From Chitinophagales bacterium (GTDB lineage: Bacteria > Bacteroidota > Bacteroidia > Chitinophagales > Saprospiraceae): DNA of 64,000 bases. Positions 33,625 to 45,401 of this stretch are shown here, piece by piece. The number at the start of each line of letters is the position of its first letter. The stretch's first letter is position 1. Position numbers and translations under genes: made by a program. The notes below the pieces were generated by a model. It was not told the DNA's origin, did not search any database, and saw nothing but the letters and a program-made list of their open reading frames with translations. The stretch spans positions 282,753 to 346,752 of the forward strand of contig JAFLBO010000002.1 of NCBI GenBank assembly GCA_017303475.1. The letters run 5' to 3'.

Positions 33625-35073
33625 ATGAAATACCTGCTTACCCTCTGCTGTCTCCCTCTTCTATTCTCCCTGAACGCCCAAAACCTGGTTTCTGTCACGT
33701 TTTTAGGACAAAAAACAAAGGCCGAATTGCTGCAAGAGTTCAACAACCTGCCGTTTATCCAGTTCGGAGCCAGATACTATCAGGTGGCTTATACCACCAA
33801 GAGTGTGCAAGGTGTGCCAGATACGGCCACCGGCTTGCTGGCTATTCCGGATCAGGCCGGACGCATTTACCCGCGCCTGGTGTATCAACATGGCACTTCG
33901 GGCTCCAAACAGGATGTGCCATCGGTGAATGTGCTGTCGGGTGGAGAAGGTATTGTGGGGAGGCTGTTTGCCGGGCTGGGGTATGTCGCATTTTTACCTG
34001 ATTACCTGGGTCTGGGTCCCAAATCCAAGGGTTTTCACCCGTATGTGCACGCTGAGAGCGAAGCATGGGCGGCAACAGACATGCTGCGGGCCAGCGCTAC
34101 CTGGCTGGAACAGGAGCAGGTGGCCACCAACGATCAGTTGTTTATTACGGGCTATTCCCAGGGCGGACACGGCGCCATGGCCCTGCACCGGGCGGTGGAG
34201 CAGGATCCTGATCAGGAATTTACCGTAACAGCCGCCGCGCCGATGTCGGGCCCGTACAGCATTTCCGGCGTGATGCGCGATTTAATCCTCAACGACACTG
34301 TTTATTACTATCCGGCGTATATTCCCAATACCGCACTGTCGTATCAAACGGTGTACGGCAATCTGTTCAACGACCTGACCGATGTCTTCAAACCGGAGTA
34401 TGCGGGCCTGATTGGACAGTTTTACAACAATACCATCAGTTTATCTGAATTAAACGGCTTACTTATTTCAGCGCTCACGGCCAACGAGGGCGATTCAAGG
34501 CCATTCCGGATGTTGCAACCTGCCCTGGTACAGGCGGTGCAAACCAATCCCGCGCACCCGATAAATCTGGCGCTGAACGATAACGACACTTACGACAAAG
34601 ACTGGCTTCCGGAGGCGCCATTCCGTTTGTTTTATTGTATGGGCGACGATCAGGTGCCGTTCCGCAACAGTTTGCTGGCCCGGGATTCGTTTTTGGCCAA
34701 AGGCGTTACCAATTTCCAGATTCAGGATGTGTTGCCTACCGGAGACCATGGCGAGTGTTATGTGCCGGCCATGACCGGAACCATTATCTTTTTCCTTGGT
34801 TTTCAGCAAATTGGCATAGTGGGCGTACAAGATCCGGCACAAACGATATCGCTCACCCTCAGTCCCAATCCTGCCGGGCAACAGGTAGTTGTAGGCGGGC
34901 TAAAACATTCCGGCAGGTACGAAATTTTTGACATGCAGGGCAAAACCAGACAATCCGGCGCCCTCAACAGCTCCGAACCGGTTATTACACTGGCTGCGCT
35001 TCCAGGCGGGGTTTATCTATTTAAAGTAGAAACAGATGCAGGCTGGGTAGTTGAAAAACTGGTGGTTAGGTAG
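33625..35073 (+). CDS. Secreted alpha/beta hydrolase with T9SS sorting domain
   Basis: 482 residues, signal peptide ending LFSLNAQ. The alpha/beta hydrolase core includes YPRLVYQHGTSGSKQDVPSV, the nucleophile elbow LFITGYSQGGHGAMALHRAV (GxSxG, Ser within GYSQG) and a late His in LPTGDHGECYVPAM. The Asp in FYCMGDDQVPFRNSLLARD may complete the triad. The layout resembles secreted lipase/esterase proteins of the LIP type. The last 75 residues (TISLTLSPNPAGQQVVVGGL ... ALPGGVYLFKVETDAGWVVE) form a T9SS type A sorting domain. It should act at the cell surface or outside the cell on esters or lipids. The 3' end overlaps the DUF4105 gene tail to tail by 8 bp. Confidence 0.9.
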   Translation: MKYLLTLCCLPLLFSLNAQNLVSVTFLGQKTKAELLQEFNNLPFIQFGARYYQVAYTTKSVQGVPDTATGLLAIPDQAGRIYPRLVYQHGTSGSKQDVPSVNVLSGGEGIVGRLFAGLGYVAFLPDYLGLGPKSKGFHPYVHAESEAWAATDMLRASATWLEQEQVATNDQLFITGYSQGGHGAMALHRAVEQDPDQEFTVTAAAPMSGPYSISGVMRDLILNDTVYYYPAYIPNTALSYQTVYGNLFNDLTDVFKPEYAGLIGQFYNNTISLSELNGLLISALTANEGDSRPFRMLQPALVQAVQTNPAHPINLALNDNDTYDKDWLPEAPFRLFYCMGDDQVPFRNSLLARDSFLAKGVTNFQIQDVLPTGDHGECYVPAMTGTIIFFLGFQQIGIVGVQDPAQTISLTLSPNPAGQQVVVGGLKHSGRYEIFDMQGKTRQSGALNSSEPVITLAALPGGVYLFKVETDAGWVVEKLVVR

Positions 35074-36211
35074 TTGTTGAAACGGCATATCGTTTCCACA
35101 AGCTCTTCACCACAATCAGGGCCACCAGCGGCAGCGCCGGGGTTGGCATTTCCTGCGGCAACCAGAACCAGAACAGCAGCACCAGTGCAGCGGCAACCGC
35201 TGTAAGGGCAAAGTAGTTTTCTACGGTTGCGCTGTTGCGCGAACGCCAGAAAAACAGCAGGTGCGTTGGCCAGGCCCAGAGGATATTCAGGTTGTTTTTA
35301 GTGGCAGAGTGGTCTGTAGCAAACCAGAGCAGGGCGATGATGAGGCCGGAAAGTCCCAGCACAAACCAAAAGATGGTATCGAATACCTTTTCTGCCCGGG
35401 CATTAGCCATGCTCAACAAACCAATAATGGCGACAAAAGAGGTAATCCACAGCGGCCGGTCGAGCGGACTGGGCTTGAATGGCGTTTTGCTGAGCGGTGT
35501 TTCCGGAATATTGCGTTCACTTTTCACCAGTGGAGCGCCTTCTGCTGTTTTGGCTTTGGCAAACAAGTGGTGCAGGTAATCAGGCAGAAACATAAAATCG
35601 GCGGTGCTAGCCCGACGATCAGCTGGAAGGCCCAGCACCAGGTCAATACCAAAATCCAGCCAGGGTTTATCATCCACATAAGGCTGCAGGAGCTGACGCA
35701 TGGTGGTATTGGGTTTCAGTCCGGAGCTGTCAAATTGCAGCTGGTAAAAAAACGTTTCCTGCACAATGTTCCGGATGCGGGTAGCGCAGTTATCGTAAAA
35801 GAAATCGTATTTGTAGTACCTGTTTTCTTCCTTGTAATTTTCCTGAAGCAGGTTAAACAGTCGCTGTTTTTGTTCCTGATTCATGTTGAGCACCTGTTCC
35901 TGCATGGGTCGGCGGTCTTGCAGATTGCCATATTCAAAGCTTCTGTAGCTTTCGATATCGAGGTTGTAGAGGAGTTTGCCCTGGCAGAATTTGAGCAGGA
36001 AATTGGGTTGTTCGAAATCGAAAGTGCCATAATTGTAGCATCGATCGAAGCGGGTACCGGGGTCTTTCACCCGGATAGCGCTGTGTCCGAAAGTGCTGTA
36101 CACAAATTCGCCCGGGGCCACGGTCATGAGGCTGATTTGGGCGGAATCTGAAAGAATCTGGGTAGCGCCTGAAAAGGGCAATAGCAGGAGGAAAAGAAGG
36201 AGGTGCTTCAT
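35066..36211 (-). CDS. DUF4105 membrane protein
   Basis: 381 residues from the ATG at 36211 (MKHLLLFLLLLPFSGATQIL signal peptide). The N-terminal domain has the DUF4105 pattern: LMTVAPGEFVYSTFGHSAIR, YNYGTFDFEQPNFLLKFCQG, QNMNQEQKQRLFNLL-like helices and YKYDFFYDNCATRIRN, which holds conserved Asp, Asn and Cys. The C-terminal part has four membrane segments (about 240-375). The domain resembles periplasmic NlpC-like or Lnb-type folds, but function is not established. A longer frame to 36328 adds 39 residues without support. Confidence 0.87.
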   Translation of the reverse strand: MKHLLLFLLLLPFSGATQILSDSAQISLMTVAPGEFVYSTFGHSAIRVKDPGTRFDRCYNYGTFDFEQPNFLLKFCQGKLLYNLDIESYRSFEYGNLQDRRPMQEQVLNMNQEQKQRLFNLLQENYKEENRYYKYDFFYDNCATRIRNIVQETFFYQLQFDSSGLKPNTTMRQLLQPYVDDKPWLDFGIDLVLGLPADRRASTADFMFLPDYLHHLFAKAKTAEGAPLVKSERNIPETPLSKTPFKPSPLDRPLWITSFVAIIGLLSMANARAEKVFDTIFWFVLGLSGLIIALLWFATDHSATKNNLNILWAWPTHLLFFWRSRNSATVENYFALTAVAAALVLLFWFWLPQEMPTPALPLVALIVVKSLWKRYAVSTTT

Positions 36212-36363
36212 GTATGGCTTTGATCTGGAAACAAAGGTAGGATACCCGAGTGATTTCAGGGTAGAAAGCCTGTCATTAGGTGATTTGGCAAAGAAAAAGC
36301 CATCAAACGAATGACGTCTGGTGGCCAAAAGCAGTTTTATGTACTTCTGATATCGGGTAGCTA

Positions 36364-36612
36364 CTATTGTGTTTTCACTACCTTTACGGTTTCGGAGATG
36401 CCCCCTGATTCGGCGCGCAGGAAGTACATGCCGGGAGTGAGGTTTTCGGTGTCCAGGGTAATATTAGCCTGTTCCGCCGGCCAGCGTTGGGTCAGGATAC
36501 GGCGCCCCTGCAGATCGAAGAGTGCGATTTCGGTTTCCTGGTTGTTTGCAAAAGGAATTTGGATATTGAGGAGTTGGTTGAAGGGGTTGGGAGATGCGGA
36601 GAGAGAGGAATA
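36364..36612 (-). pseudogene. Orphan T9SS type A sorting domain (gene remnant)
   Basis: About 82 codons in frame read LSASPNPFNQLLNIQIPF, then TEIALFDLQGRRILTQRW, NITLDTENLTPGMYFLRAES and GGISETVKVVKTQ-stop. This is a textbook sorting domain, but an in-frame TAA lies directly upstream (36613-36615). Beyond it is the 3' end of the DUF4112 gene on the same strand. There is no start codon, signal peptide or passenger. It is the tail of a lost secreted-protein gene, perhaps cut when neighbouring DNA was rearranged. Confidence 0.82.
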
Positions 36613-36623
36613 TTACCCATATC

Positions 36624-37115
36624 TTATAAACTCGCCATCACCCAGGCTAACAGCATGGCAGCCAATTTCCAAACAGCCCAAATCAAGGCCGCAAAAAGCG
36701 CTAAAAACAATAAGCCCAGAAAGGCTACCGAACGCCTGGCATTGGGCTTCACGCTTCCATCGGCATAATACGCCTTGAGCATCTCCACATTGCGGCGATT
36801 GGCCTTGAATCCAAAATCAAACAAATCGCCCACAAGCGGCACCACCCCTACCACGGCGTCGAGAATATAGTTGAACATCATGCGCAACATCATCCAGGGG
36901 CTGGCGCCTTTCTTCGCCATGGTGCGCATAAGAAAGCCCGATACCACAAAACCCGACATATCGCCCAGATAAGGCACCAGACCCATCAAACCATCCAGGC
37001 CAAAACGCAGGTTTGTGCCCGGAATGCGAAATTGGTTGTCAAGCAGTTTAGATAAAGCTTCCAGCCGGGCCATCTCCGGATCCTGCGGCATTTGTGGTAT
37101 TTCGTTCGTTTCCAT
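36624..37115 (-). CDS. DUF4112 membrane protein
   Basis: 163 residues from the ATG at 37115; a GTG two codons earlier (37121) directly follows the stop of the upstream LysM gene and is the alternative. Features of DUF4112: EALSKLLDNQFRIPGTNLRF, GLDGLMGLVPYLGDMSGFVV, then LDAVVGVVPLVGDLFDFGFK and ANRRNVEMLKAYY. Two or three membrane segments with glycine-proline breaks are visible. The function is unknown. It forms a tight transcription unit with the upstream glucosaminidase gene. Confidence 0.87.
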   Translation of the reverse strand: METNEIPQMPQDPEMARLEALSKLLDNQFRIPGTNLRFGLDGLMGLVPYLGDMSGFVVSGFLMRTMAKKGASPWMMLRMMFNYILDAVVGVVPLVGDLFDFGFKANRRNVEMLKAYYADGSVKPNARRSVAFLGLLFLALFAALIWAVWKLAAMLLAWVMASL

Positions 37116-37121
37116 GTCCAC

Positions 37122-38615
37122 TTATTGCACTTTCAGCAATTGCCCAATTTTGATATCGCTGCCGGGCAGATTGTTGAGTTGTTTAAGCCTTTCCACTGTG
37201 GTATTGTAATCTCTCGACAACTTGTAAAGCGTATCCCCTTTTACCACCCGGTGATAACCGCGCGGGGCTGGCTCCTGAGAATCGGCCGCCGGATCCTGCG
37301 GAGGAGTTGGTTTGGTATTGGGTGTTGGATCCTCTTCGTAAGGGCGCTCCGGTGTAACTACCGGAGGTTTAACTGGTGTGGTTGGTTTAGTGGTTGGCTT
37401 GGTGGTAGGCGTGGTGGGCTTGGGTTTTTCCGGAGTGGTACCCGGACCAATCTCAAAATCCAGTTCGCCATCTTCTACTACCGGACTGGTTGGGCGTGGC
37501 TTGGTATTAGGTTGTACCGGCGTAGAGGAGCCGGTTTCCTTGATTTTGATCGGGCGTTTGTTTTTGCCACGAATACGAACTGTTTCATTCGTTTCAGGTT
37601 CCTGGCCTCTGCGCAAGCCATTCATTTCCAATAGTTTTTCCAAACGAATGCCGTATACCTGAGCTATATCAAACATTGTTTGACCTTCCCGCACGGTGTG
37701 TTCCGTAGAACGGCCATGCCATTTTTCACCTTTTTTCTGGATGAAAATGCGGGTATTTGGCTTTAGTCTGACGCCTGGCGGGTAGCCACGGTCGTTGTAT
37801 TCCACAACCTTCTGGGTATTCAAACGGAAGGCGCGTGCCACATCTTCCAGGGTTTCGCCCTCGCGTGAAGCCACTACTTTTACATCATTTACGCGACCAA
37901 TACGGCCGGTAGCTTCCGGTTTCTGACCAGGAGCATTGGGACCAACGGGGGTAGCGGGTTGTCCGTTACCACCGCCTTCTGTGGGGAAAGTATTAGGACG
38001 GGAACCCGGGGTATCGTATTGGTACAGTTTGTATCGCTCAATCAGGTCAATTAACCTGTCGGCATAATCCGGAGAAGTTGCATATCCTGCAGATTGCAAT
38101 CCACGAGCCCAGCCTTTGTAATCAGTACGATCCAGGTTGAACAGGAAGCCATAACGGGTAGACTTGCGCGGATCGCGCAGGAATTGGCCGTGGTCTACAA
38201 AACTCTCTTCCACGGAAACATAGCTACGGAAACAAGATTCAACAATATTTCCGTCGGCATCACGGTCATCGTCCTTTTTCTTGTAGGTTTTACCGTTCCA
38301 GTTGCCGCCACACTTAATGCCAAAGTGGTTATTTGCAGTGGTAGCCAGATCTGAGGTTCCGGCAGCGCTTTCCAGCAAGCCCTGGGCCAGGACGATACTG
38401 GCCGGCACACCAATGCGATCCATGGAAAGCACCGCTGCGCGGTTGTACTTGGTTACGTAATCCAGGTTGCGGTCTTTGGTGCTGTATTCTGTTGGCGCCA
38501 AAACCGTTTTGTCAACGCCGGCTTTGCTGTTTTTGGATGCGGAGCTCTTCTTGGCGGTATCACAACTTTGCGCCAGCGCCAGCGTAAGGATAGAAAGGAG
38601 GAGTATGTTTCTCAT
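37122..38615 (-). CDS. LysM-containing glucosaminidase (peptidoglycan hydrolase)
   Basis: 497 residues from the ATG at 38615 (MRNILLLSILTLALAQSC, a likely lipobox). Residues about 45-195 form a GH73-like glucosaminidase: VPASIVLAQGLLESAAGTSD carries the catalytic Glu, followed by NNHFGIKCGGNWNGKTYKKK, SVEESFVDHGQFLRD and KGWARGLQSAGYATSPDYAD. Then come three LysM-type domains: REGETLEDVARAFRLNTQKV, VREGQTMFDIAQVYGIRLEK and, at the C-terminus, VVKGDTLYKLSRDYNTTVER. A Thr/Pro/Lys linker (KPTTPTTKPTTKPTTPVKPP) separates the second and third. It should bind and cleave peptidoglycan in the periplasm, with a role in cell division or wall remodelling. Confidence 0.92.
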   Translation of the reverse strand: MRNILLLSILTLALAQSCDTAKKSSASKNSKAGVDKTVLAPTEYSTKDRNLDYVTKYNRAAVLSMDRIGVPASIVLAQGLLESAAGTSDLATTANNHFGIKCGGNWNGKTYKKKDDDRDADGNIVESCFRSYVSVEESFVDHGQFLRDPRKSTRYGFLFNLDRTDYKGWARGLQSAGYATSPDYADRLIDLIERYKLYQYDTPGSRPNTFPTEGGGNGQPATPVGPNAPGQKPEATGRIGRVNDVKVVASREGETLEDVARAFRLNTQKVVEYNDRGYPPGVRLKPNTRIFIQKKGEKWHGRSTEHTVREGQTMFDIAQVYGIRLEKLLEMNGLRRGQEPETNETVRIRGKNKRPIKIKETGSSTPVQPNTKPRPTSPVVEDGELDFEIGPGTTPEKPKPTTPTTKPTTKPTTPVKPPVVTPERPYEEDPTPNTKPTPPQDPAADSQEPAPRGYHRVVKGDTLYKLSRDYNTTVERLKQLNNLPGSDIKIGQLLKVQ

Positions 38616-38642
38616 GGTGGGTAGTTGAAAGGTCATGGATTG

Positions 38643-39470
38643 TCATTTAGGGGTTGCAGGGGCAAAAATACCGGAAAATACTTTGTTTGTCTCCGGAAGT
38701 GTCTGTGCAAAACGTTCCGGAAACACAAAATAATGATGAATGGCAACGGGTAATGGCTCCACGCCTTGTATGCCAATCACAGATTCCACGTATGTTCTGG
38801 ACATACCGCTCACCAGGTGTAAATCCTCCCAAACGGAGTCTTCCGACAGTGCTGGCCAGGACTCGGAGGGATATTTCAGCACAAATGCTTTGGCATATTC
38901 ATGCAGGGCCACATTATACCACTGTTGCGGCTTGACGAATGCCAGCATGACTTGTTCTGCAGAAAACAACAAACAACCATCTCCCGGATGCAACTCCGAG
39001 GCATGATCGTACGGATGTTCCGGTGTAGGGAATGGCCTCGGGAATAAAATGACCTTTTCGAAAGCATCAAACAGAAAGACCTCCCGATGGAACGTAAGCA
39101 TCACTGCCTGCGCCGATATGGCTATCTGCACATCCGGTGGCAATGAATCTTCCGGAAAAGCCAGTGGTTCCCAGTCGGTGCCCATATTGAAAAGAGCGAT
39201 TCGGCCGCGGAAACGACGTTTCTCAGCATCACTTAACCGCTGGTAATACCCGTGGTTGCGCTCCAGAAATGCCCGCAACTCAGTACTTAGTTCCGGAGGA
39301 TTGCGGGTGTACCACCACCAGTTAATCTGCGGAGAAGTGATGTACAACAGCGCAGCCACCACCAGGCATGGCACAAAGTAATAGGCATACTTTTCGTCGT
39401 AAGTCCAGGCCAGCACCAGAAAAACGGCGCCTAAAACGGCAAAAGGAGCAATGAGTCGGTTAGTGAACAT
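38643..39470 (-). CDS. MtfA-like (M90) peptidase family protein with altered zinc motif
   Basis: 275 residues. Two N-terminal membrane segments (about 5-22 and 28-46) precede a domain that matches the zinc-dependent MtfA family in order and length: LERNHGYYQRLSDAEKRRFR, ITAQA-type segment AISAQAVMLTF, FEKVILFPRPFPTP and WYNVALHEYAKAFVLKYPSE. The family carries HExxH here; this protein has HEYAK (H190, E191, K194), so one zinc ligand is a Lys (codon AAA, minus strand, 38889-38891). It may be catalytically inactive or use another ligand. It lies 27 bp upstream of the LysM gene start and is probably transcribed with it. Confidence 0.8.
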   Translation of the reverse strand: MFTNRLIAPFAVLGAVFLVLAWTYDEKYAYYFVPCLVVAALLYITSPQINWWWYTRNPPELSTELRAFLERNHGYYQRLSDAEKRRFRGRIALFNMGTDWEPLAFPEDSLPPDVQIAISAQAVMLTFHREVFLFDAFEKVILFPRPFPTPEHPYDHASELHPGDGCLLFSAEQVMLAFVKPQQWYNVALHEYAKAFVLKYPSESWPALSEDSVWEDLHLVSGMSRTYVESVIGIQGVEPLPVAIHHYFVFPERFAQTLPETNKVFSGIFAPATPK

Positions 39471-39481
39471 GGATTTGAGTG

Positions 39482-39550
39482 CAGTTATTTAGTCTTTCAA
39501 ACCTATAAGGTTTTCGGAAAACCTTATAGGTTTGAAAGACTAAATAACTG
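39482..39550. repeat. 69-bp near-perfect palindrome
   Basis: Arms of 34 bp (CAGTTATTTAGTCTTTCAAA, then CCTATAAGGTTTTC) and their exact reverse complement are separated by one base. It lies between the divergent MtfA-like gene and the next T9SS gene, 11 bases from the former's start, so it cannot be a simple 3' terminator of either. Confidence 0.92.
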
Positions 39551-39611
39551 GTTTGTGTGTCGCAATTGGGCAAAGGTCAAGATAAAGAGCTGTTATAACG
39601 TTGATTACCAA

Positions 39612-39619
39612 TAAATTTG
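39612..39619 (+). promoter_or_regulatory. -7 box TAAATTTG upstream of T9SS protein gene
   Basis: Exact TAnnTTTG match, 13 bases before an ATG at 39632 and 49 bases before the preferred ATG at 39668. No canonical TTG at the right distance. Confidence 0.45.
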
Positions 39620-39667
39620 TTTTACCGCAACATGCAAAATATTTCCAATACCATAAAAACTGCTGCA

Positions 39668-43040
<3,373 letters not shown>

Positions 43041-44456
43041 ATGCTTCACCACTTGCTTTGGCGATTTGGATTTGGTCCGCGAACCAAAAGTTGGGCAGCC
43101 TGGTCGGCGCTGCCGCAGGAGGTGTGGTGGCCCAAGCTGCGCGATGAATCGTTGGCGGCGCCGCAACATTTTGATGTGGCGGATAATGCCGTAAAAGGGC
43201 TATTGATGGGAGTGGGCGAATTGGGTAAAATGGAGCGCCGGGAGCTGGATAAGGAACAGCGGAAAGCATTACGAAAACAGAGCAAAGAAGATTTGCAGAA
43301 CCTGAACCTGCTATGGCTGGAAGAAATGACCCACACCAAGGCGCAGTTGCGGGAAAAAATGGCTTTATTCTGGCACGGACATTTTGCCAGTCGGAACATC
43401 AATATCCTGTACCAGCAACAATTACTGGCGGTGATCCGCGAACAGGCGCTGGGCAACTTCGGGGATTTGCTGCGGGGCGTTTCGAAATCGGCAGCCATGA
43501 TCTCGTTTTTGAACAACCAGCAGAACAAGAAACAGCATCCCAATGAAAATTTTGCCCGGGAAGTGATGGAACTGTTCACCCTGGGCCGGGGGAACTACAC
43601 AGAAAACGATATCAAAGAAGCTGCCCGGGCCTTTACCGGCTGGAACCACCGGCTGGATGGCGAATTTGTATTTCGCAAATGGGATCACGATACGGGGAAC
43701 AAAACCATTTTTGGGAAAACCGGCGCATTTGGCGGAGATGATGTATTGGATATGCTGCTGGAAAAGCGGGAAACGGCCTGGTTCATTGCCCGGAAATTGT
43801 ACCGTTTTTTAGTGAACGAACAACATATCCCGGAAGACCGCATCCGGTGGCTGGGCGATCGCTTTTACGACTCCGGCTACAAAATAATGCGCATTCTGGA
43901 AGATATTGCCCGGTCCGACTGGTTTTATGCACCCGAAAACCGGGGCTGCCTGATCAAATCGCCGGTAGACTTGTGGGTGGGTATCCGGCGCACCTTACCC
44001 ATGGAACTGGTCGATCCGGAAAGTCAGCTGATGTTGCAAAAAGCGCTTGGTCAGATCCTGTTTTACCCACCCAATGTAGCTGGCTGGGCGGGCGGAAAAA
44101 ACTGGATCGACAGTAGTTCACTGATGTTGCGCCTGCGCATTCCGCAATTGATTTACCTCAATCAGGAACTGGATGTACAGGGCAAAACCGACGATGATCA
44201 GCAGATGGGACAGGCTGGCCGGGGCATCAACCGACGCCTCACGGCAGACATAGACTGGAAACCCGCCATGGATATGTTCAGTCAGGTACCGGAGCAGGAT
44301 CTGATAGAAAAAATAGGAGGTTTTTTGTGGTCAGTACCCACAAAAAACCTCCCTAAATCAGTAGTAGAAGCACAAACACAACACCAAACCAAAGCTGATC
44401 TAATCCAATCCACCATCATTCAGTTGATGGCGACACCGGAATATCAGGTTTGTTAG
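43041..44456 (+). CDS. DUF1800 family protein
   Basis: 471 residues from the ATG at 43041 (MLHHLLWRFGFGPRTKSWAA), which gives the usual DUF1800 N-terminus. The frame to 42894 would translate the repeat arm and is rejected. Family features: MTHTKAQLREKMALFWHGHF, FLNNQQNKKQHPNENFAREV, MELFTLGRGNYTENDIKEAA and RAFTGWNHRLDGEFVFRK. Later come FIARKLYRFLVNEQ and GQILFYPPNVAGWAGGKNWI. DUF1800 proteins are of unknown function and typically pair with DUF1501 proteins. The DUF1501 gene here lies 945 bp downstream on the same strand, but an inverted yceI gene sits in between. Confidence 0.9.
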   Translation: MLHHLLWRFGFGPRTKSWAAWSALPQEVWWPKLRDESLAAPQHFDVADNAVKGLLMGVGELGKMERRELDKEQRKALRKQSKEDLQNLNLLWLEEMTHTKAQLREKMALFWHGHFASRNINILYQQQLLAVIREQALGNFGDLLRGVSKSAAMISFLNNQQNKKQHPNENFAREVMELFTLGRGNYTENDIKEAARAFTGWNHRLDGEFVFRKWDHDTGNKTIFGKTGAFGGDDVLDMLLEKRETAWFIARKLYRFLVNEQHIPEDRIRWLGDRFYDSGYKIMRILEDIARSDWFYAPENRGCLIKSPVDLWVGIRRTLPMELVDPESQLMLQKALGQILFYPPNVAGWAGGKNWIDSSSLMLRLRIPQLIYLNQELDVQGKTDDDQQMGQAGRGINRRLTADIDWKPAMDMFSQVPEQDLIEKIGGFLWSVPTKNLPKSVVEAQTQHQTKADLIQSTIIQLMATPEYQVC

Positions 44457-44615
44457 TGTTTTGGTGTTTTAGTGTTTTGGTTGACGTTCGGTTGGGGTTT
44501 ACCACTAAGTCACTAAAGACACTAAGGTGAAATGTTCTAAGAATTCTTAGTGCCCTTAGTGACTTAGTGGTAAACCCCAACCGCACCCCAACTCGAACAC
44601 TCAAAAACTCAAACA
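44457..44615. repeat. Complete composite palindrome between DUF1800 and yceI-like genes
   Basis: The order is: octamer arm (TTAGTGTTTTGGTGTTTTAG), core GTTGACGTTCGGTTGGGG, CACTAAG arm, short loop, CACTAAG arm inverted, core inverted (CCCCAACCGCACCCCAAC), octamer arm inverted (TCGAACACTCAAAAACTC). It fills the 159-bp gap between the two convergent genes exactly. Confidence 0.92.
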
Positions 44616-45146
44616 CTACCCCTTGATGTATTGCACATTAGCCTGGAATTTCACTTCGTCGGAAACAACGGCGCCGCCGGCTTCGGTGAGGGCATTCCAG
44701 GTAAGGTTGAATTCCTGGCGGTTGATTTTGCCTTCTACCTCAAAACCGGCTTTGGTTTGGCCGTATGGATCTACAGCTATACCGCCGAATTCGGCCTTGA
44801 GGGTGATGGGTTTGGTTACGTCGCGGACAGTCAGGTTACCGTCGATAGCATAGTCGGAACCACCGAGGGAACGAACGCCGGTAGACACGAATTGAAGCGT
44901 TGGGAAGGCCTCAGCATTGAAAAAATCATCGCCACGCAGGTGGTTATCGCGCATTTCCATGCCGGTATCAATTGAGTTGGCATCAATGTCGAATTTGATT
45001 TGCGCCTGGGTAAAGTCGTCGCCTTCGGTAGATACGGCAGAAGAAAACTGCTTGAATTTACCGGAAACGGTAGAAATAACCAGGTGTTTTACTTTGAAAG
45101 TAACTTCAGAGTGTGCGGAGTCGAGATTCCAGTTCGTAGTTGCCAT
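44616..45146 (-). CDS. YceI family protein
   Basis: 176 residues from the ATG at 45146 (MATTNWNLDSAHSEVTFKVK). The YceI lipocalin-like pattern is clear: WNLDSAHSEVTFKVKHLVIS, GKFKQFSSAVSTEGDDF, MEMRDNHLRGDDFFNAEAFP, NLTVRDVTKPITLKAEFGG and GKINRQEFNLTWN. YceI proteins bind polyisoprenoid-like lipids; without a signal peptide this one should be cytoplasmic. The alternative start at 45191 adds 15 residues that do not form a good signal. It is oriented against its DUF1800 and DUF1501 neighbours, with inverted composite repeats on both sides. Confidence 0.92.
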   Translation of the reverse strand: MATTNWNLDSAHSEVTFKVKHLVISTVSGKFKQFSSAVSTEGDDFTQAQIKFDIDANSIDTGMEMRDNHLRGDDFFNAEAFPTLQFVSTGVRSLGGSDYAIDGNLTVRDVTKPITLKAEFGGIAVDPYGQTKAGFEVEGKINRQEFNLTWNALTEAGGAVVSDEVKFQANVQYIKG

Positions 45147-45231
45147 GATGTTGAAAAATAGGATTGTTGAAATTGAATACAGCTTAAACACAGTGTTTTA
45201 AATTTAGTTGTTGAAACACTTATTTTTTTTA

Positions 45232-45400
45232 AAAGTGTTTGAGTTGGTGAGTGTTTGAGTTGGCGTTCGGTTGGGTGGCTCACGGGGCAAAGCCCTTTTG
45301 GAAAATTATTTTGAAACAGGATTTTGCCCTGTGAGCCACCCAACCGAACGCCAACTCAAACACTCGAACACTCAAACACTCAAACACTCAAACACTCACC
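45232..45400. repeat. Composite palindrome upstream of the DUF1501 gene
   Basis: Octamer arm, core GTTGGCGTTCGGTTGGG, then an interior stem GTGGCTCACGGGGCAAA with TTTTGCCCTGTGAGCCAC instead of the CACTAAG module. The inverted core and six CAAACACT-type units follow, reaching to two bases before the ATG at 45402. The interior replaced by a different stem shows that the element is modular. Confidence 0.9.
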
Positions 45401-45401
45401 C

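Noticed and set aside
44457..45400. Insertion sequence carrying yceI between two inverted repeats
   Set aside because: There is no transposase and no target duplication visible; the repeats are the general composite palindromes found in other gaps.
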